The notes: generated by a model not told the origin, from the sequence alone. A DNA stretch of 64,000 nucleotides from Methanolinea sp. (GCA_024518585.1 JANIHI010000002.1:62001-126000), one strand, 5' to 3'; positions 33,863-42,241 are shown, counted from the first letter of the stretch. A program made the numbers and translations.

Positions 33863-34190
33863 CGCGTGCAAAAACCCTGTAACCACACCGGGAAAGGAAA
33901 CTCCCTCCATCAGGGACCACGGGGCCAATCCGTGGGAGATCCCTTGCACATTGAGAATGCCAAAATGGCACGGGCACATCTCCCCCCCAAGGGTTCCCGT
34001 GCCGTTGAACAGAGGGGGTGGAGATCGCGGATGCGGTTTTCCAATGGTAATGGCTTTGCCATTTTCACTATTCATGCTCGATCGCAGGGCGTTCATGGGC
34101 GGTTTGTATGAAACCTGCGTCCGCGCCTTTGACCCGGGAGGCATGTGATTTTTACGGTCTCACGGGGTTCTCTCCCGAAGAAGTGTAACC
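33863..34190. other. Intergenic region eS31 to kae1 with hairpins
   Basis: These 328 bases hold no credible ORF. A long-range inverted repeat (GGCACGGG at 33967 and CCCGTGCC at 34006) flanks a C-rich loop, and the minus strand carries one copy of a structured repeat that recurs at 59.2 kb. A clear TATA element for kae1 was not found. Confidence 0.55.
34035..34102 (-). repeat. Structured repeat element, copy 1
   Basis: Read on the minus strand it begins CCGCCCATGA, continues through a GCG-stem and GAAAATGGC-AAA-GCCATT hairpin and ends CATTGGAAAA. By eye about 54 of 67 positions match copy 2 at 59226-59292. The hairpin stem is unchanged while its loop differs (AAA versus GGA), as expected of structured RNA or DNA. 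Similarity continues upstream (GCAGGT and TTTCATA). Confidence 0.65.
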
Positions 34191-35762
34191 ATGCCTGATT
34201 TTGGCCCGGTCCTTGGAATCGAAGGAACTGCCTGGAACCTTTCTGCTGCCGTTTTTGAAAAGGATCTCATCGCCCTCTACTCAAAGCCCTACACGCCCGT
34301 TCAGGGCGGGATCCATCCGCGCGAGGCGGCCCAGCACCACGCCTCGGCGATGAAAGAGGTCGTATCCCGGGTACTCTCGGAGGCCCCCGCGATATCGGGG
34401 GTGGCATTCTCCATGGGCCCGGGGCTTGGCCCGTGCCTGCGGACGGTTGCAACAGCAGCCCGGGCCCTCGCCCATGCCCTGGACGTCCCGCTCGTGGGCG
34501 TCAACCACTGTGTTGCCCACGTCGAGATAGGGAGGTATGCCACAGGTGCGCAGGATCCCGTCGTGCTCTACGCAAGCGGTGCGAATACCCAGGTGATCGG
34601 GTACCTGAACCGGCGGTACAGGATATTTGGCGAGACACTGGACATTGGCCTTGGGAATGCCCTCGACAAGTTCGCCCGGAGCAAGGGGCTTATGCATCCC
34701 GGGGGACCGGCCATCGAGGAGCGTGCACGGGCGGGACGGTACATTGACCTCCCCTACACGGTCAAGGGGATGGACCTTGCATTCTCGGGGCTGGTCAGTG
34801 CCGCAAAAGACCATCCCGCCCCGCTCGAAGACGTCTGTTTCAGCCTCCAGGAGACGGCGTTCGCGATGTGTGTCGAGGTGACGGAGAGGGCTCTTGCCCA
34901 CACCGGCAAGGACGAGGTGCTCCTGGTCGGTGGCGTCGGCGTCAATCGTCGCCTCCAGGAGATGCTCTCCCAGATGTGCGGGGAGAGGGGGGCAACCCTC
35001 CACGTTCCCGACCGGCAGTACATGGGAGACAACGGGGCGATGATTGCGTATACCGGCCGGGTCATGCTCGAGGCCGGGTGCGCAATGGACCCAGCAGAGA
35101 CACGGGCCAACCCCTCTTTCCGTGCAGACCAGGTCGAGGTCACCTGGAGGGAGGATGGAGTCCCTGCACGGGAGAGGAGGGAGACGGCCCCGGCCTCTGC
35201 CCGGGGGGCAGAAGCTGTTGTTACCCTCATGGACGAGATCGTCTGCAAGCGCCGTGTCAGGAAACCCTACCGCCAGCCGTCCCTGGATTCCCGGCTCATC
35301 GCAGAGCGGACGAGGGCGGAGGCCCGGCTCATCGCAATGGCCCGGCGACAGGGAATCCCGACCCCCGTCATCCGCGACATAACCCCTGACACGCTCGTGA
35401 TGGAGAGAGTAAAAGGCACGCTGCTCCGGGACGATCTCGTCCCGGAAAACTTGTACCTTGCCGGAAAAACGGTGGGAAAGCTCCACTCAGCAGGGATCGT
35501 CCACGGGGACCTCACGACCAGCAACATGATCCGCCGGGACGGTGCCTGTGTCCTGATCGACTTCGGCCTTGCCCAGGTATCGGGCGAAGTAGAGACCCGC
35601 GGAGTCGATATCCACGTCCTTTTCCAGACGCTCGAGAGCACAACCGACGAGCACCCGCTCCTAAAAGAAGCGTTCTGCAAGGGGTACAGGGAGGAGTTTG
35701 ATGGTGCCGACGAGGTCATCGCGCGGGAACGCGAGATCGAACGGAGGGGGCGGTACCTCTGA
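34191..35762 (+). CDS. kae1: Kae1-Bud32 fusion (KEOPS t6A enzyme and kinase)
   Basis: A 523-residue fusion. The Kae1 half (to about 325) has the metal motif HCVAHVEIGRY and GASGAN-like YASGANTQVIGY, and transfers threonylcarbamoyl to A37 of ANN-decoding tRNAs. The Bud32 half has RKPYRQPSLDSRLIAERTRAEARL, VHGDLTTSNMI and IDFGLAQ, a small kinase/ATPase that drives the KEOPS complex. The fusion is known in many Euryarchaeota. Its stop codon overlaps the next gene's probable CTG start. Confidence 0.96.
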   Translation: MPDFGPVLGIEGTAWNLSAAVFEKDLIALYSKPYTPVQGGIHPREAAQHHASAMKEVVSRVLSEAPAISGVAFSMGPGLGPCLRTVATAARALAHALDVPLVGVNHCVAHVEIGRYATGAQDPVVLYASGANTQVIGYLNRRYRIFGETLDIGLGNALDKFARSKGLMHPGGPAIEERARAGRYIDLPYTVKGMDLAFSGLVSAAKDHPAPLEDVCFSLQETAFAMCVEVTERALAHTGKDEVLLVGGVGVNRRLQEMLSQMCGERGATLHVPDRQYMGDNGAMIAYTGRVMLEAGCAMDPAETRANPSFRADQVEVTWREDGVPARERRETAPASARGAEAVVTLMDEIVCKRRVRKPYRQPSLDSRLIAERTRAEARLIAMARRQGIPTPVIRDITPDTLVMERVKGTLLRDDLVPENLYLAGKTVGKLHSAGIVHGDLTTSNMIRRDGACVLIDFGLAQVSGEVETRGVDIHVLFQTLESTTDEHPLLKEAFCKGYREEFDGADEVIAREREIERRGRYL

Positions 35763-36319
35763 AGATAACGGTTGTCACGAACAACCCCCACAAGGCCCGC
35801 GAGATCGCCCTCTTTTTCGAGGGTCTGGCAGAGGTCACGCACGTGCCCCTCGAGTGCCCGGAGGTGAGGGATGACCGGGTCCGGGTCATTGCCGTGAAGA
35901 AGGCAGAGTATGCATACCAGGTCCTCCATACACCCCTGATCTGCGATGATACGGGCTTCTTCATCCGTGCGCTGAAGGGTTTCCCCGGCCCGTACGCAGC
36001 CTATGTCCAACGGACGATAGGAAACGAGGGAATACTCAGGCTCATGGAGGGGAGGAGCGACCGGCGGGCATCTTTTGAGACTGCCGTGGCCTATGCTGAC
36101 GCCGAGGGAGTCCGGGTATTTTCAGGCAGGATTGAGGGAACGATCGTTGCACCCCGGGGAGAAGGGGGTTTTGGCTATGACCCAATCTTTGAGTGGCGGG
36201 GGCGCACCCTTGCAGAGATGACACCGGCCGAGAAGAACAGGATATCGCACAGGGCCCGCGCTCTTGCCCGACTGAGGCATTTCCTGGAGGGGAGGGAGCC
36301 TGGCAAAGGAGAGCCCTGA
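35759..36319 (+). CDS. XTP/dITP pyrophosphatase (HAM1 family), probable CTG start
   Basis: Removes non-canonical purine nucleotides (XTP, dITP) from the pool. The 186-residue reading frame begins KITVVTNNPHKAREI, whose TNN-x-x-K is the conserved nucleotide-binding start; later blocks are CDDTGFFI, FPGPYAAYV and GGFGYDPIF. No ATG, GTG or TTG precedes this segment in frame: the first is GTG 35843, which would delete the motif. CTG at the kae1 stop (CTGA overlap), preceded by GGAGGGGGCGG, is the best start. Confidence 0.88.
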   Translation: MKITVVTNNPHKAREIALFFEGLAEVTHVPLECPEVRDDRVRVIAVKKAEYAYQVLHTPLICDDTGFFIRALKGFPGPYAAYVQRTIGNEGILRLMEGRSDRRASFETAVAYADAEGVRVFSGRIEGTIVAPRGEGGFGYDPIFEWRGRTLAEMTPAEKNRISHRARALARLRHFLEGREPGKGEP

Positions 36320-36350
36320 AGCCACCCAAAACTCTTATGTGGTCAGGCGA

Positions 36351-36363
36351 CCTTTATTTAAAG
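36351..36363 (+). promoter_or_regulatory. TATA element before eL40
   Basis: CCTTTATTTAAAG is about 29 bases before the eL40 ATG, predicting a leaderless or near-leaderless mRNA. Confidence 0.5.
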
Positions 36364-36385
36364 ACCAGAACAGCGGTGTTTTACC

Positions 36386-36532
36386 ATGGCACGGTTTCCG
36401 GAAGCTGAAGCACGATTACTCAACGTCAAGATATGCATGCGATGCAACGCGAGAAATGCCATCCGCGCGACAAGGTGCCGCAAGTGCGGGTATCAGCACC
36501 TGCGGCCAAAGAACAGGGAACGCAAGGCCTGA
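36386..36532 (+). CDS. rpl40e: Ribosomal protein eL40
   Basis: A 48-residue large-subunit protein. [12 protein letters not shown] leads into the zinc finger [20 protein letters not shown], followed by [12 protein letters not shown], the standard archaeal eL40 sequence. It is easily missed because of its length. It lies 66 bases after the XTP pyrophosphatase and converges with the BLES03-like gene. Confidence 0.95.
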   Translation: MARFPEAEARLLNVKICMRCNARNAIRATRCRKCGYQHLRPKNRERKA

Positions 36533-36536
36533 AATG

Positions 36537-37187
36537 TCAGGCTGAATAATACGTTACCTTTTTCCCTTTTTCGCTGTATTCACCCCGGAAGGTCTCGATG
36601 TTCCTCTTGTACCCGAGCCTCTCCGTGAACCCGAGTTCACGCAGTCTCTCGCGGACACGCATCACGTCGGCCTCGTCGCGCCAGTCACGGGTGTAGACGT
36701 AGATGACCCTCCGCTCATCCCGGGAGTCCGGGTTTGGCCTGGCTGTGCTCACTTTCGAGGATATCCCCAGCTCACCGCGGCAGGTTGCGTCCCGCACCCT
36801 GACCCACGCGGAATCGATCTCAGAGGGCGGGAGGAAGATGAGCCATTTCCCGGCCAGATCATCCTCGATGGCACCCGGGGAGACTCCCGGGGCATCCTGG
36901 ACGATCCAGTGCATCGTGCGTGTCTTTCCCGGGATAACCCCTTCACCCTGCCAGATGAGCGTGTAGATTCCTTCCACGCCCCCATACCGTCTTTCCAGTG
37001 CCTCGCCGAGCACGGGATAGTCCGTGCAGAAAGACCGGAAAATTTCTGCAAAGCGGTCGCGGAAGTCGACCCGGTTCTCGACAAGGGAAAAGAGGAAGAG
37101 GCCCTGCTCCTGGAGCTCCCTGTTGAGGAGGTGGAGGAAGAGCCCGCAGGCAAGGTCAGAGTGCGAATCCGGATCGAGATCACTCAT
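36537..37187 (-). CDS. BLES03/UPF0696-like protein (DUF1917)
   Basis: A 216-residue protein. The C-terminal two thirds (GKWLIFLPPSEIDSAWVRVRDAT, LGISSKVSTARPNP, RRVIYVYTRDWRDEADVMRV, LGYKRNIET) resembles the eukaryotic BLES03/C11orf68 family, proposed to have a phosphothreonine-lyase-like fold related to eIF4E. Function in archaea is unknown. It ends four bases from eL40 on the opposite strand. Confidence 0.65.
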   Translation of the reverse strand: MSDLDPDSHSDLACGLFLHLLNRELQEQGLFLFSLVENRVDFRDRFAEIFRSFCTDYPVLGEALERRYGGVEGIYTLIWQGEGVIPGKTRTMHWIVQDAPGVSPGAIEDDLAGKWLIFLPPSEIDSAWVRVRDATCRGELGISSKVSTARPNPDSRDERRVIYVYTRDWRDEADVMRVRERLRELGFTERLGYKRNIETFRGEYSEKGKKVTYYSA

Positions 37188-37231
37188 ACATTAGGGTTGA
37201 GGGGATCGATAAAAAAGGGTATGGGGGCGAC

Positions 37232-37996
37232 CTAGGTCCGGAGGAGGGAACCGGCAAGTGCTGCTGCACGCTCACCAGAGAGCAGCATGCCGCCAAAGAC
37301 AGGGCCCATCCGGTGTTCGCCCGCGACGGCATTGGCAGCCATGCCGCACGCCACGAGCCCGGGGAATATCTCCCGCGTGTGGGAGAGGATCTCTCCTTCC
37401 GCCCGCTGTGCCCACATGAACCCCTCTCCCTTCACCCGGACCGTGCCGCCCTTCCTCTCAACGAGCCGGGCAAGGACTGCATCGTGGCCGGTTGCGTCAA
37501 CCGCGACATGGCACCCCATCGTGAGCGGGTCGATGTGAAGACCTGCCATCTCTACCGGTGTCCAGTTCAGGACGAGGCCGGAGAGTTTCCCATCGCCGTG
37601 TATCATCACGTCCTCGACGGAAAAGAGGGTGAAAAATTCCACGCCGGCGTCACAGGCGGCAGCGGTGAGCTTGGCCACCGCCTCAACCGAAGAGGCGACG
37701 TAGTACCCTTTCCCGTAGGGGGTGGAGTGGATGCCGAACCTGTCCAGGAGCCGCCGGGCCTCTTCCTGGACGACAATGCGGGGAAACATCATCCCGCCGC
37801 CCCACATACCGCCGCCGACGGAGAGCTTCTTCTCGATTAAACCGACGCGATAGCCCTCTTTCGAGAGGATAGCCGACGCGGTGAGACCGGATGGCCCTCC
37901 CCCGACGACGGCCACGTCCATCTCCATGAATTCGAGGAACTTTTCCATCTGCGACCCGACGATGGCCCTGCTGATAGTGATCTCGTCAAGCTCCAT
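37232..37996 (-). CDS. thi4: Thi4-family thiazole synthase / ribose-1,5-bisphosphate isomerase
   Basis: Makes the thiazole precursor of thiamine from NAD, glycine and sulfide. The 254-residue flavoprotein-fold product has the dinucleotide site AVVGGGPSGLTAS, GGGMWGGGMMFP and the C-terminal HRMGPVFGGMLLSG. The position of the sulfur-donating Cys of the yeast suicide enzyme is occupied by His (AGLHIDP), the sulfide-using archaeal type. Start chosen at MELDEITISRAI; an ATG 33 bases upstream is possible. Confidence 0.9.
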   Translation of the reverse strand: MELDEITISRAIVGSQMEKFLEFMEMDVAVVGGGPSGLTASAILSKEGYRVGLIEKKLSVGGGMWGGGMMFPRIVVQEEARRLLDRFGIHSTPYGKGYYVASSVEAVAKLTAAACDAGVEFFTLFSVEDVMIHGDGKLSGLVLNWTPVEMAGLHIDPLTMGCHVAVDATGHDAVLARLVERKGGTVRVKGEGFMWAQRAEGEILSHTREIFPGLVACGMAANAVAGEHRMGPVFGGMLLSGERAAALAGSLLRT

Positions 37997-38068
37997 GGTA
38001 CTTTTCCCTGTAGTATTTCCCTGCTCCATGAATTAACCATGGGATCGCGGTCCGGGCTGCCATTGCAG

Positions 38069-38083
38069 GAATATTTATAGATT
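38069..38083. promoter_or_regulatory. Divergent TATA element, thi4 / htpX
   Basis: ATATTTATAG reads as CTATAAATAT on the minus strand. Rightward it is 30 bases from the htpX ATG, predicting leaderless htpX mRNA; leftward it would start thi4 mRNA near 38048. Confidence 0.5.
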
Positions 38084-38104
38084 TTGCCCGTAAATAAATA
38101 TTTT

Positions 38105-38983
38105 ATGAAAGTTTGGAAGCGCGATCTCGGACTCACGCTGAGGATCTGGCTGACCATGTTCCTCCTCTTCCTGGTGTACCTGGTCTTCCTCGCCGTCCTC
38201 TCCATGCTGGGCGTGGGACTCCCCTTCCTGGTCATTTTGGTATTCGGGATGGCGTTTATCCAGTATTTCTTCTCGGACAAGCTGGTGCTCTGGAGTACCA
38301 GGGCACGGGTGATCGAGAAGGACGAATACCCCGAGCTCTTTCGGATGGTTGAGAAACTCGCAGCTGAGGCGGACCTGCCTATGCCCCGGGTCGCCATCAT
38401 GCAGACCCCCGTCCCGAATGCCTTTGCCACGGGTCGGAGCCCGCGCCATGCAGTTGTCGCAGTCACCGACTCCATCATGAGGCTCCTCTCTCCCCGCGAG
38501 CTGGAGGCAGTCATTGCCCACGAACTGTCCCACGTGAAAAACAGGGACGTGCTGACGTTGACGATAGCGAGTTTCGTGGCGATGATTGCAGCCCTCATCA
38601 TGAACAACTTCCTGTTTGCGAGCATGTTCTCGCGCAGGGAAGACAACCCCTGGATCATCGCGGGCATCGTTGCCATCATCGTCTACTTTGTCTCCCAGCT
38701 GTTGATCATGGCACTTTCCCGGTACAGGGAGTTTTCCGCGGACCGGGGGAGTGCCTACATCACGGGAAGGCCGCGGGACCTCATCTCCGCCCTCGAGAAG
38801 ATCAGTGGCCGGATGGACTACGTACCCCCGGAACAAAAGAGGATCGTGGAGAGTGCAAATGCCTTCTTCATCATTCCCGCCCTTTCCGGGGCGACGCTGA
38901 TGGAGCTCTTCTCCACGCACCCACCCCTCGAGAAGCGTATCGCGGCCCTCGAAAAGATCGAGTATGAGATGAAGGGGTACTGA
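38105..38983 (+). CDS. htpX: HtpX-family membrane metalloprotease
   Basis: A 292-residue membrane zinc protease for quality control of membrane proteins. Two N-terminal membrane helices (residues 12-56) are followed by the zinc motif AVIAHELSHVKNRD (HExxH), two more helices and the third-ligand region YREFSADRGSAYITG. The ATG lies at the predicted transcription start. Confidence 0.93.
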   Translation: MKVWKRDLGLTLRIWLTMFLLFLVYLVFLAVLSMLGVGLPFLVILVFGMAFIQYFFSDKLVLWSTRARVIEKDEYPELFRMVEKLAAEADLPMPRVAIMQTPVPNAFATGRSPRHAVVAVTDSIMRLLSPRELEAVIAHELSHVKNRDVLTLTIASFVAMIAALIMNNFLFASMFSRREDNPWIIAGIVAIIVYFVSQLLIMALSRYREFSADRGSAYITGRPRDLISALEKISGRMDYVPPEQKRIVESANAFFIIPALSGATLMELFSTHPPLEKRIAALEKIEYEMKGY

Positions 38984-39166
38984 TCTTCCCCCCGGGCCCG
39001 GGGGGGAGTCCCGACCGGGACGACCACCCGGGGATCCCCGGTCCATTTTTCCCTGCATATGTCCTTGATTTCCCCGCAGGGGGCCTATCCTGGTGATTTT
39101 AGGGGAAAGGGCGCGCAAGGAACACAAAGCATAATACTCATCATTGCCATAATAAAAAGGCGCATT
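38984..39166. other. Intergenic region before the tRNA pair
   Basis: A G/C-rich stretch after htpX (CCCCCCGGGCCCGGGGGG at about 38990) forms a strong hairpin and may end htpX transcripts. CATAATACTC near 39130 is the probable TATA element for the tRNA genes. No ORF is supported. Confidence 0.5.
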
Positions 39167-39237
39167 GCATCGATGGTCTAGTGGCATGACTTAGGCCTTC
39201 CAAGCCTATAGCCCGGGTTCAATTCCCGGTCGATGCA
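39167..39237 (+). tRNA. tRNA-Gly (TCC)
   Basis: A full cloverleaf: acceptor GCATCGA pairs with TCGATGC, discriminator A; anticodon stem TAGGC/GCCTA with loop CTTCCAA, anticodon TCC; T arm CCGGGTTCAATTCCCGG. CCA is not encoded. Three bases separate it from tRNA-Val, so both come from one precursor. Confidence 0.95.
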
Positions 39238-39240
39238 CTC

Positions 39241-39314
39241 GGGCTCGTGGTCTAGCTGGCTATGACGTCGCCTTCACACGGCGGAGGTCAGGAGTTCGAA
39301 TCTCCTCGAGCCCA
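39241..39314 (+). tRNA. tRNA-Val (CAC)
   Basis: Acceptor GGGCTCG pairs with CGAGCCC, discriminator A; anticodon loop TTCACAC with anticodon CAC; T arm AGGAGTTCGAATCTCCT. No intron and no encoded CCA. Confidence 0.95.
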
Positions 39315-39345
39315 TCATCTTTTCCTTTTTGTCCTTTCCCGTCAG
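39315..39345 (+). terminator. T-rich terminator after tRNA-Val
   Basis: Several short T-runs (TCTTTTCC, TTTTTG, CCTTTCC) directly follow the tRNA gene, a typical archaeal termination region. A GGGGGC/GCCCCC hairpin follows at about 39377-39397. Confidence 0.6.
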
Positions 39346-39437
39346 TGAGGAGCACGAGTGCGTGGATGGGAACCAAAAGTGGGGGCTGCCTCGCCCCCAC
39401 ACCCCCGCATGGGGACAGACCCGCCGCGAGTCCCTCC

Positions 39438-39908
39438 TCATGAACTGCTGGTAGTCCTGAACCTTTCCTTTAACCCACGTGCGAACTCTTTTGCCTCTTC
39501 GAGGTCAGATTCGTTCGGTCTGCCCTTGTTGATACCCCCGATGATTCTGAAGGGACCCCAGCTGTCCCACCCCTTGCAGGCGAATTCACCAATGACGGCG
39601 TAACCTTTCTTCTTCAGCAAATCCTTGAGAAATGCGTTTTGGGCCGGATCACCCTTTCCACTCGTGGAGAAGACAAAAGCCTTCTTTCCCTCGCCATGGG
39701 GCAGGTTTTCGACGAACTCCAGGAGTGACTTGTGATGCTTTCCAAAGAATATGCCTGAACCGAAACATATCAGGTCGTATGCTTTGAGATCCGCCTGCCT
39801 GGCCCCATCGATGGTGACGAGGTCTGCTCCCAGCTCACCTGCAATTGCCCGTGCGACCTTCTCCGTATTCCCGTGATGAACAGATACATAAACGACGAGA
39901 GTCTTCAT
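39438..39908 (-). CDS. Flavodoxin family protein
   Basis: A 156-residue FMN-binding electron carrier. The phosphate loop VSVHHGNTEKVARAI (residues 8-22), CFGSGIFFGKHHKSLLEF and FVFSTSGKGDP give the three FMN contact loops. The ATG lies about 30 bases downstream of GATATAGC, indicating a leaderless transcript. Redox partner unknown. Confidence 0.88.
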   Translation of the reverse strand: MKTLVVYVSVHHGNTEKVARAIAGELGADLVTIDGARQADLKAYDLICFGSGIFFGKHHKSLLEFVENLPHGEGKKAFVFSTSGKGDPAQNAFLKDLLKKKGYAVIGEFACKGWDSWGPFRIIGGINKGRPNESDLEEAKEFARGLKERFRTTSSS

Positions 39909-40214
39909 TTGATAAAACCATGCATGGATTCTGCTATATCTCTGCCGCCTGCGCACAAATGCCTGCATGACGGATAATACAATCCAATCCCCTGTTGCGG
40001 TACCGACAGGGGCTGTACCTAGAGGAGGGGCTAAAAACAAGGGTCATTGCAATTCTCCGGCTGAACGGTGGCCACCAGGGTTCCGGGGGTGCCGATGGGG
40101 GGTGCAAACAGGGACCGGAGCATTCCGGGGGAAGTCCTCATGGCAGCCCTGCAGGGGGGTAACAGGCAAGGAAATATGTTATAGTATGCAGGACCTCAGG
40201 AATACTGATGTCAC
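39909..40214. other. Intergenic region flavodoxin to TPR gene
   Basis: The 306 bases between divergent genes contain the flavodoxin TATA (GATATAGC, minus strand) and one for the TPR gene (GAAATATGTTATAGTATG near 40170). Open frames in between overlap known genes or are low quality, and no precursor peptide for the nearby radical SAM enzyme was recognised. Confidence 0.45.
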
Positions 40215-41078
40215 ATGGGGAGTGAGGGGACGGCGTGGAAAAATGGAAGGATCGTGCTCTTCCTTGCAGCAGCAGCATTCCTGCTCGTCCCGGCCATCCC
40301 CGTCCATGCCGACAGCCCGGCCGAGGTTGCCAATGCCCTCATGAGGAGGGCCGATGACCTCGTTGTCCAGGGGAGGCCCCTTGAGGCTCTCACCCTCTAC
40401 GAGGAAGCGATTACCCTGGACCCCTACAGCACCCAGCTCTGGAACCGATTGGGGCTGACCCAGATGAAGGTCGGCAGGTACCCGGACGCACAAATCTCCT
40501 TCCAAAAGGCCCTGGATATGGATCCCTACTACACGGCAGCCTGGAAGAACAAGGGGGATGCCCTTGCGGCCCAGGAACAGTTCCAGGCGGCCATCGACGC
40601 CTACGACAGGGCCCTCGCGATCAATGCAAACGATATCTACACCCTGTACGAGAAAGGCGTCTGCCTGCAGAAGATGGGAAAGACCGAGAAAGCCATGGAA
40701 GCATACACCGAGGTGGTCCGTCTCGCCGAGAGGGAAGTGAGGAAAAATCCGAACGAAGCCCGGTATAACGCCCAGCTCTGGACGACGAAAGGCGATGCCC
40801 TTGCCCGGCTGGGCCGTTACAGGGAGGCCATGGAGGCGTATGGGGCCGCACTGGAGATCAACCCCAAGATGGAGCGGGCCGCCAGGGGGATAGAAGCCGT
40901 CAACGAGACCCTTTACCGTGGGAGGGGTTCGCCCGAGCTGCTCCAGACACCGGCCCTTCCGGAAAAGACAACGCAAGCCCGGTCAGCTATCCCCCTCTCA
41001 CCCTTTCCCGCCCTCCTTGCCCCTGGTCTCCTGGCCCTCGCCCTCTGGTGTGCGAGGTCACTACAAAGGAAGTCCTGA
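40215..41078 (+). CDS. Exported TPR-repeat protein with C-terminal membrane anchor
   Basis: A 287-residue protein. Signal-like hydrophobic segment at residues 12-32 ending AIPVHADS, then four to five tetratricopeptide repeats (residues 35-235: ALTLYEEAITLDPYSTQLWNRLG, ISFQKALDMDPYYTAAWKNKGDAL and further units), and a hydrophobic C-terminus followed by RSLQRKS, probably a membrane anchor. It may act as a surface protein-interaction scaffold. The radical SAM gene begins 21 bases later. Confidence 0.8.
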   Translation: MGSEGTAWKNGRIVLFLAAAAFLLVPAIPVHADSPAEVANALMRRADDLVVQGRPLEALTLYEEAITLDPYSTQLWNRLGLTQMKVGRYPDAQISFQKALDMDPYYTAAWKNKGDALAAQEQFQAAIDAYDRALAINANDIYTLYEKGVCLQKMGKTEKAMEAYTEVVRLAEREVRKNPNEARYNAQLWTTKGDALARLGRYREAMEAYGAALEINPKMERAARGIEAVNETLYRGRGSPELLQTPALPEKTTQARSAIPLSPFPALLAPGLLALALWCARSLQRKS

Positions 41079-41099
41079 CACCATCTTCCCGGGAGTCCC

Positions 41100-42224
41100 A
41101 TGGTCTTTTTTCACCTCATCCTGACCGATGACTGTAACCTCTCGTGCAGCTACTGCCGGGGACGCGTCACGGAAAATACGGGTGAGTGGGGAGGTCGTGA
41201 CGTGGAGATTGACTGGGACCTCCCTCCCGACCTCTCGGTAGACCTCCCCTCCCTCTATTCGTTCCTCGGAAAGGACCCCTCCGCATGCCTCACCTTCTAC
41301 GGGGGAGAGCCGCTTCTCCGGATCCCCCTCATCAGGGAGATCATGGACCACGCGCCGGTCGGGAGGTTCATGGTCCAGACAAACGGCCTCCTCCTGCAGG
41401 ACCTCCCTGCCACCTACCGGAACCGGTTCGACACGATCCTCGTCTCCCTGGACGGCACGGAGGAGCTCACCGACCGGCACCGGGGCCGCGGGACGTACAG
41501 GAAGGTGATGGAGAACGTGCAGGCACTCATCGCGGGAGGCTACAGGGGGGAACTCATCGCCCGGATGACCGTCGGGGAGGATACAGATATCCGCGAAGCA
41601 GTCTTTGCGCTTGCAAGGAACAAAGACTACTCATTTTCCTCCATCCACTGGCAGCTCGATGCGGATTTCTCGGGAGACCCGTCTATTGGCAGGTTCCGGG
41701 AATGGGCAGAGGGAGAGTACAACCCGGGTATCCGCAGCCTTGTCCATGACTGGGTGGAGAGCATGGAATCAGGGGAAGGTGTCTTGCGGTGGTACCCGTT
41801 CCTGCAACCCATGCAGGACCTCCTGCTGGGGAGAAGCAGCCCCTTGCGGTGCGGTTCGGGCCATGCCAACTACACGATCATGACCGACGGGCACATCGGC
41901 CCCTGCCCGGTCATGGTCGGGATGAAGGAGTTCTACGTGGGGCACGTTGGGACATCTGACCCCTTGAGGCTGCCCCGTGTCAGCGTGGAGAGCGAATGCA
42001 CGGCCTGTACCCACCGGGAATTCTGCGGGGGAAGGTGCCTCTACTCCCAGGTCGTGCGGCCCTGGCCCGACGAAATGAAGAGGGTCGTGTGCAGAACGGT
42101 GGAAAACCTAAAAGAATCACTGACCGCGGCCCTTCCCCGGGTAAGGGAGTGTATCAGAAAGGGGATCATCCGGGAGAGCGACTTTTCCCACACGCGGTAC
42201 AACGGCTGCGAGATAATCCCCTGA
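41100..42224 (+). CDS. Radical SAM/SPASM peptide-modifying-type enzyme (AF1577-like)
   Basis: A 374-residue radical SAM protein. The cluster motif CNLSCSYC (residues 13-20) is followed by TFYGGEPLL, and the C-terminal SPASM-type region has CGSGHANYTIMTDGHIGPCPV, CTACTHREFCGGRC and late Cys residues for auxiliary clusters. It resembles the AF1577 family predicted to modify ribosomal peptides. No adjacent small precursor ORF is convincing, so the substrate could be the preceding TPR protein, a distant peptide or something else. Confidence 0.82.
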   Translation: MVFFHLILTDDCNLSCSYCRGRVTENTGEWGGRDVEIDWDLPPDLSVDLPSLYSFLGKDPSACLTFYGGEPLLRIPLIREIMDHAPVGRFMVQTNGLLLQDLPATYRNRFDTILVSLDGTEELTDRHRGRGTYRKVMENVQALIAGGYRGELIARMTVGEDTDIREAVFALARNKDYSFSSIHWQLDADFSGDPSIGRFREWAEGEYNPGIRSLVHDWVESMESGEGVLRWYPFLQPMQDLLLGRSSPLRCGSGHANYTIMTDGHIGPCPVMVGMKEFYVGHVGTSDPLRLPRVSVESECTACTHREFCGGRCLYSQVVRPWPDEMKRVVCRTVENLKESLTAALPRVRECIRKGIIRESDFSHTRYNGCEIIP

Positions 42225-42241
42225 AGGGAGCCTGGAGTCCA

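Noticed and set aside
39967-40200. Plus-strand open frame before the TPR gene as a radical SAM precursor peptide
   Set aside because: It runs into the TPR gene in another frame, has no leader/core organisation, and Cys residues are scattered.
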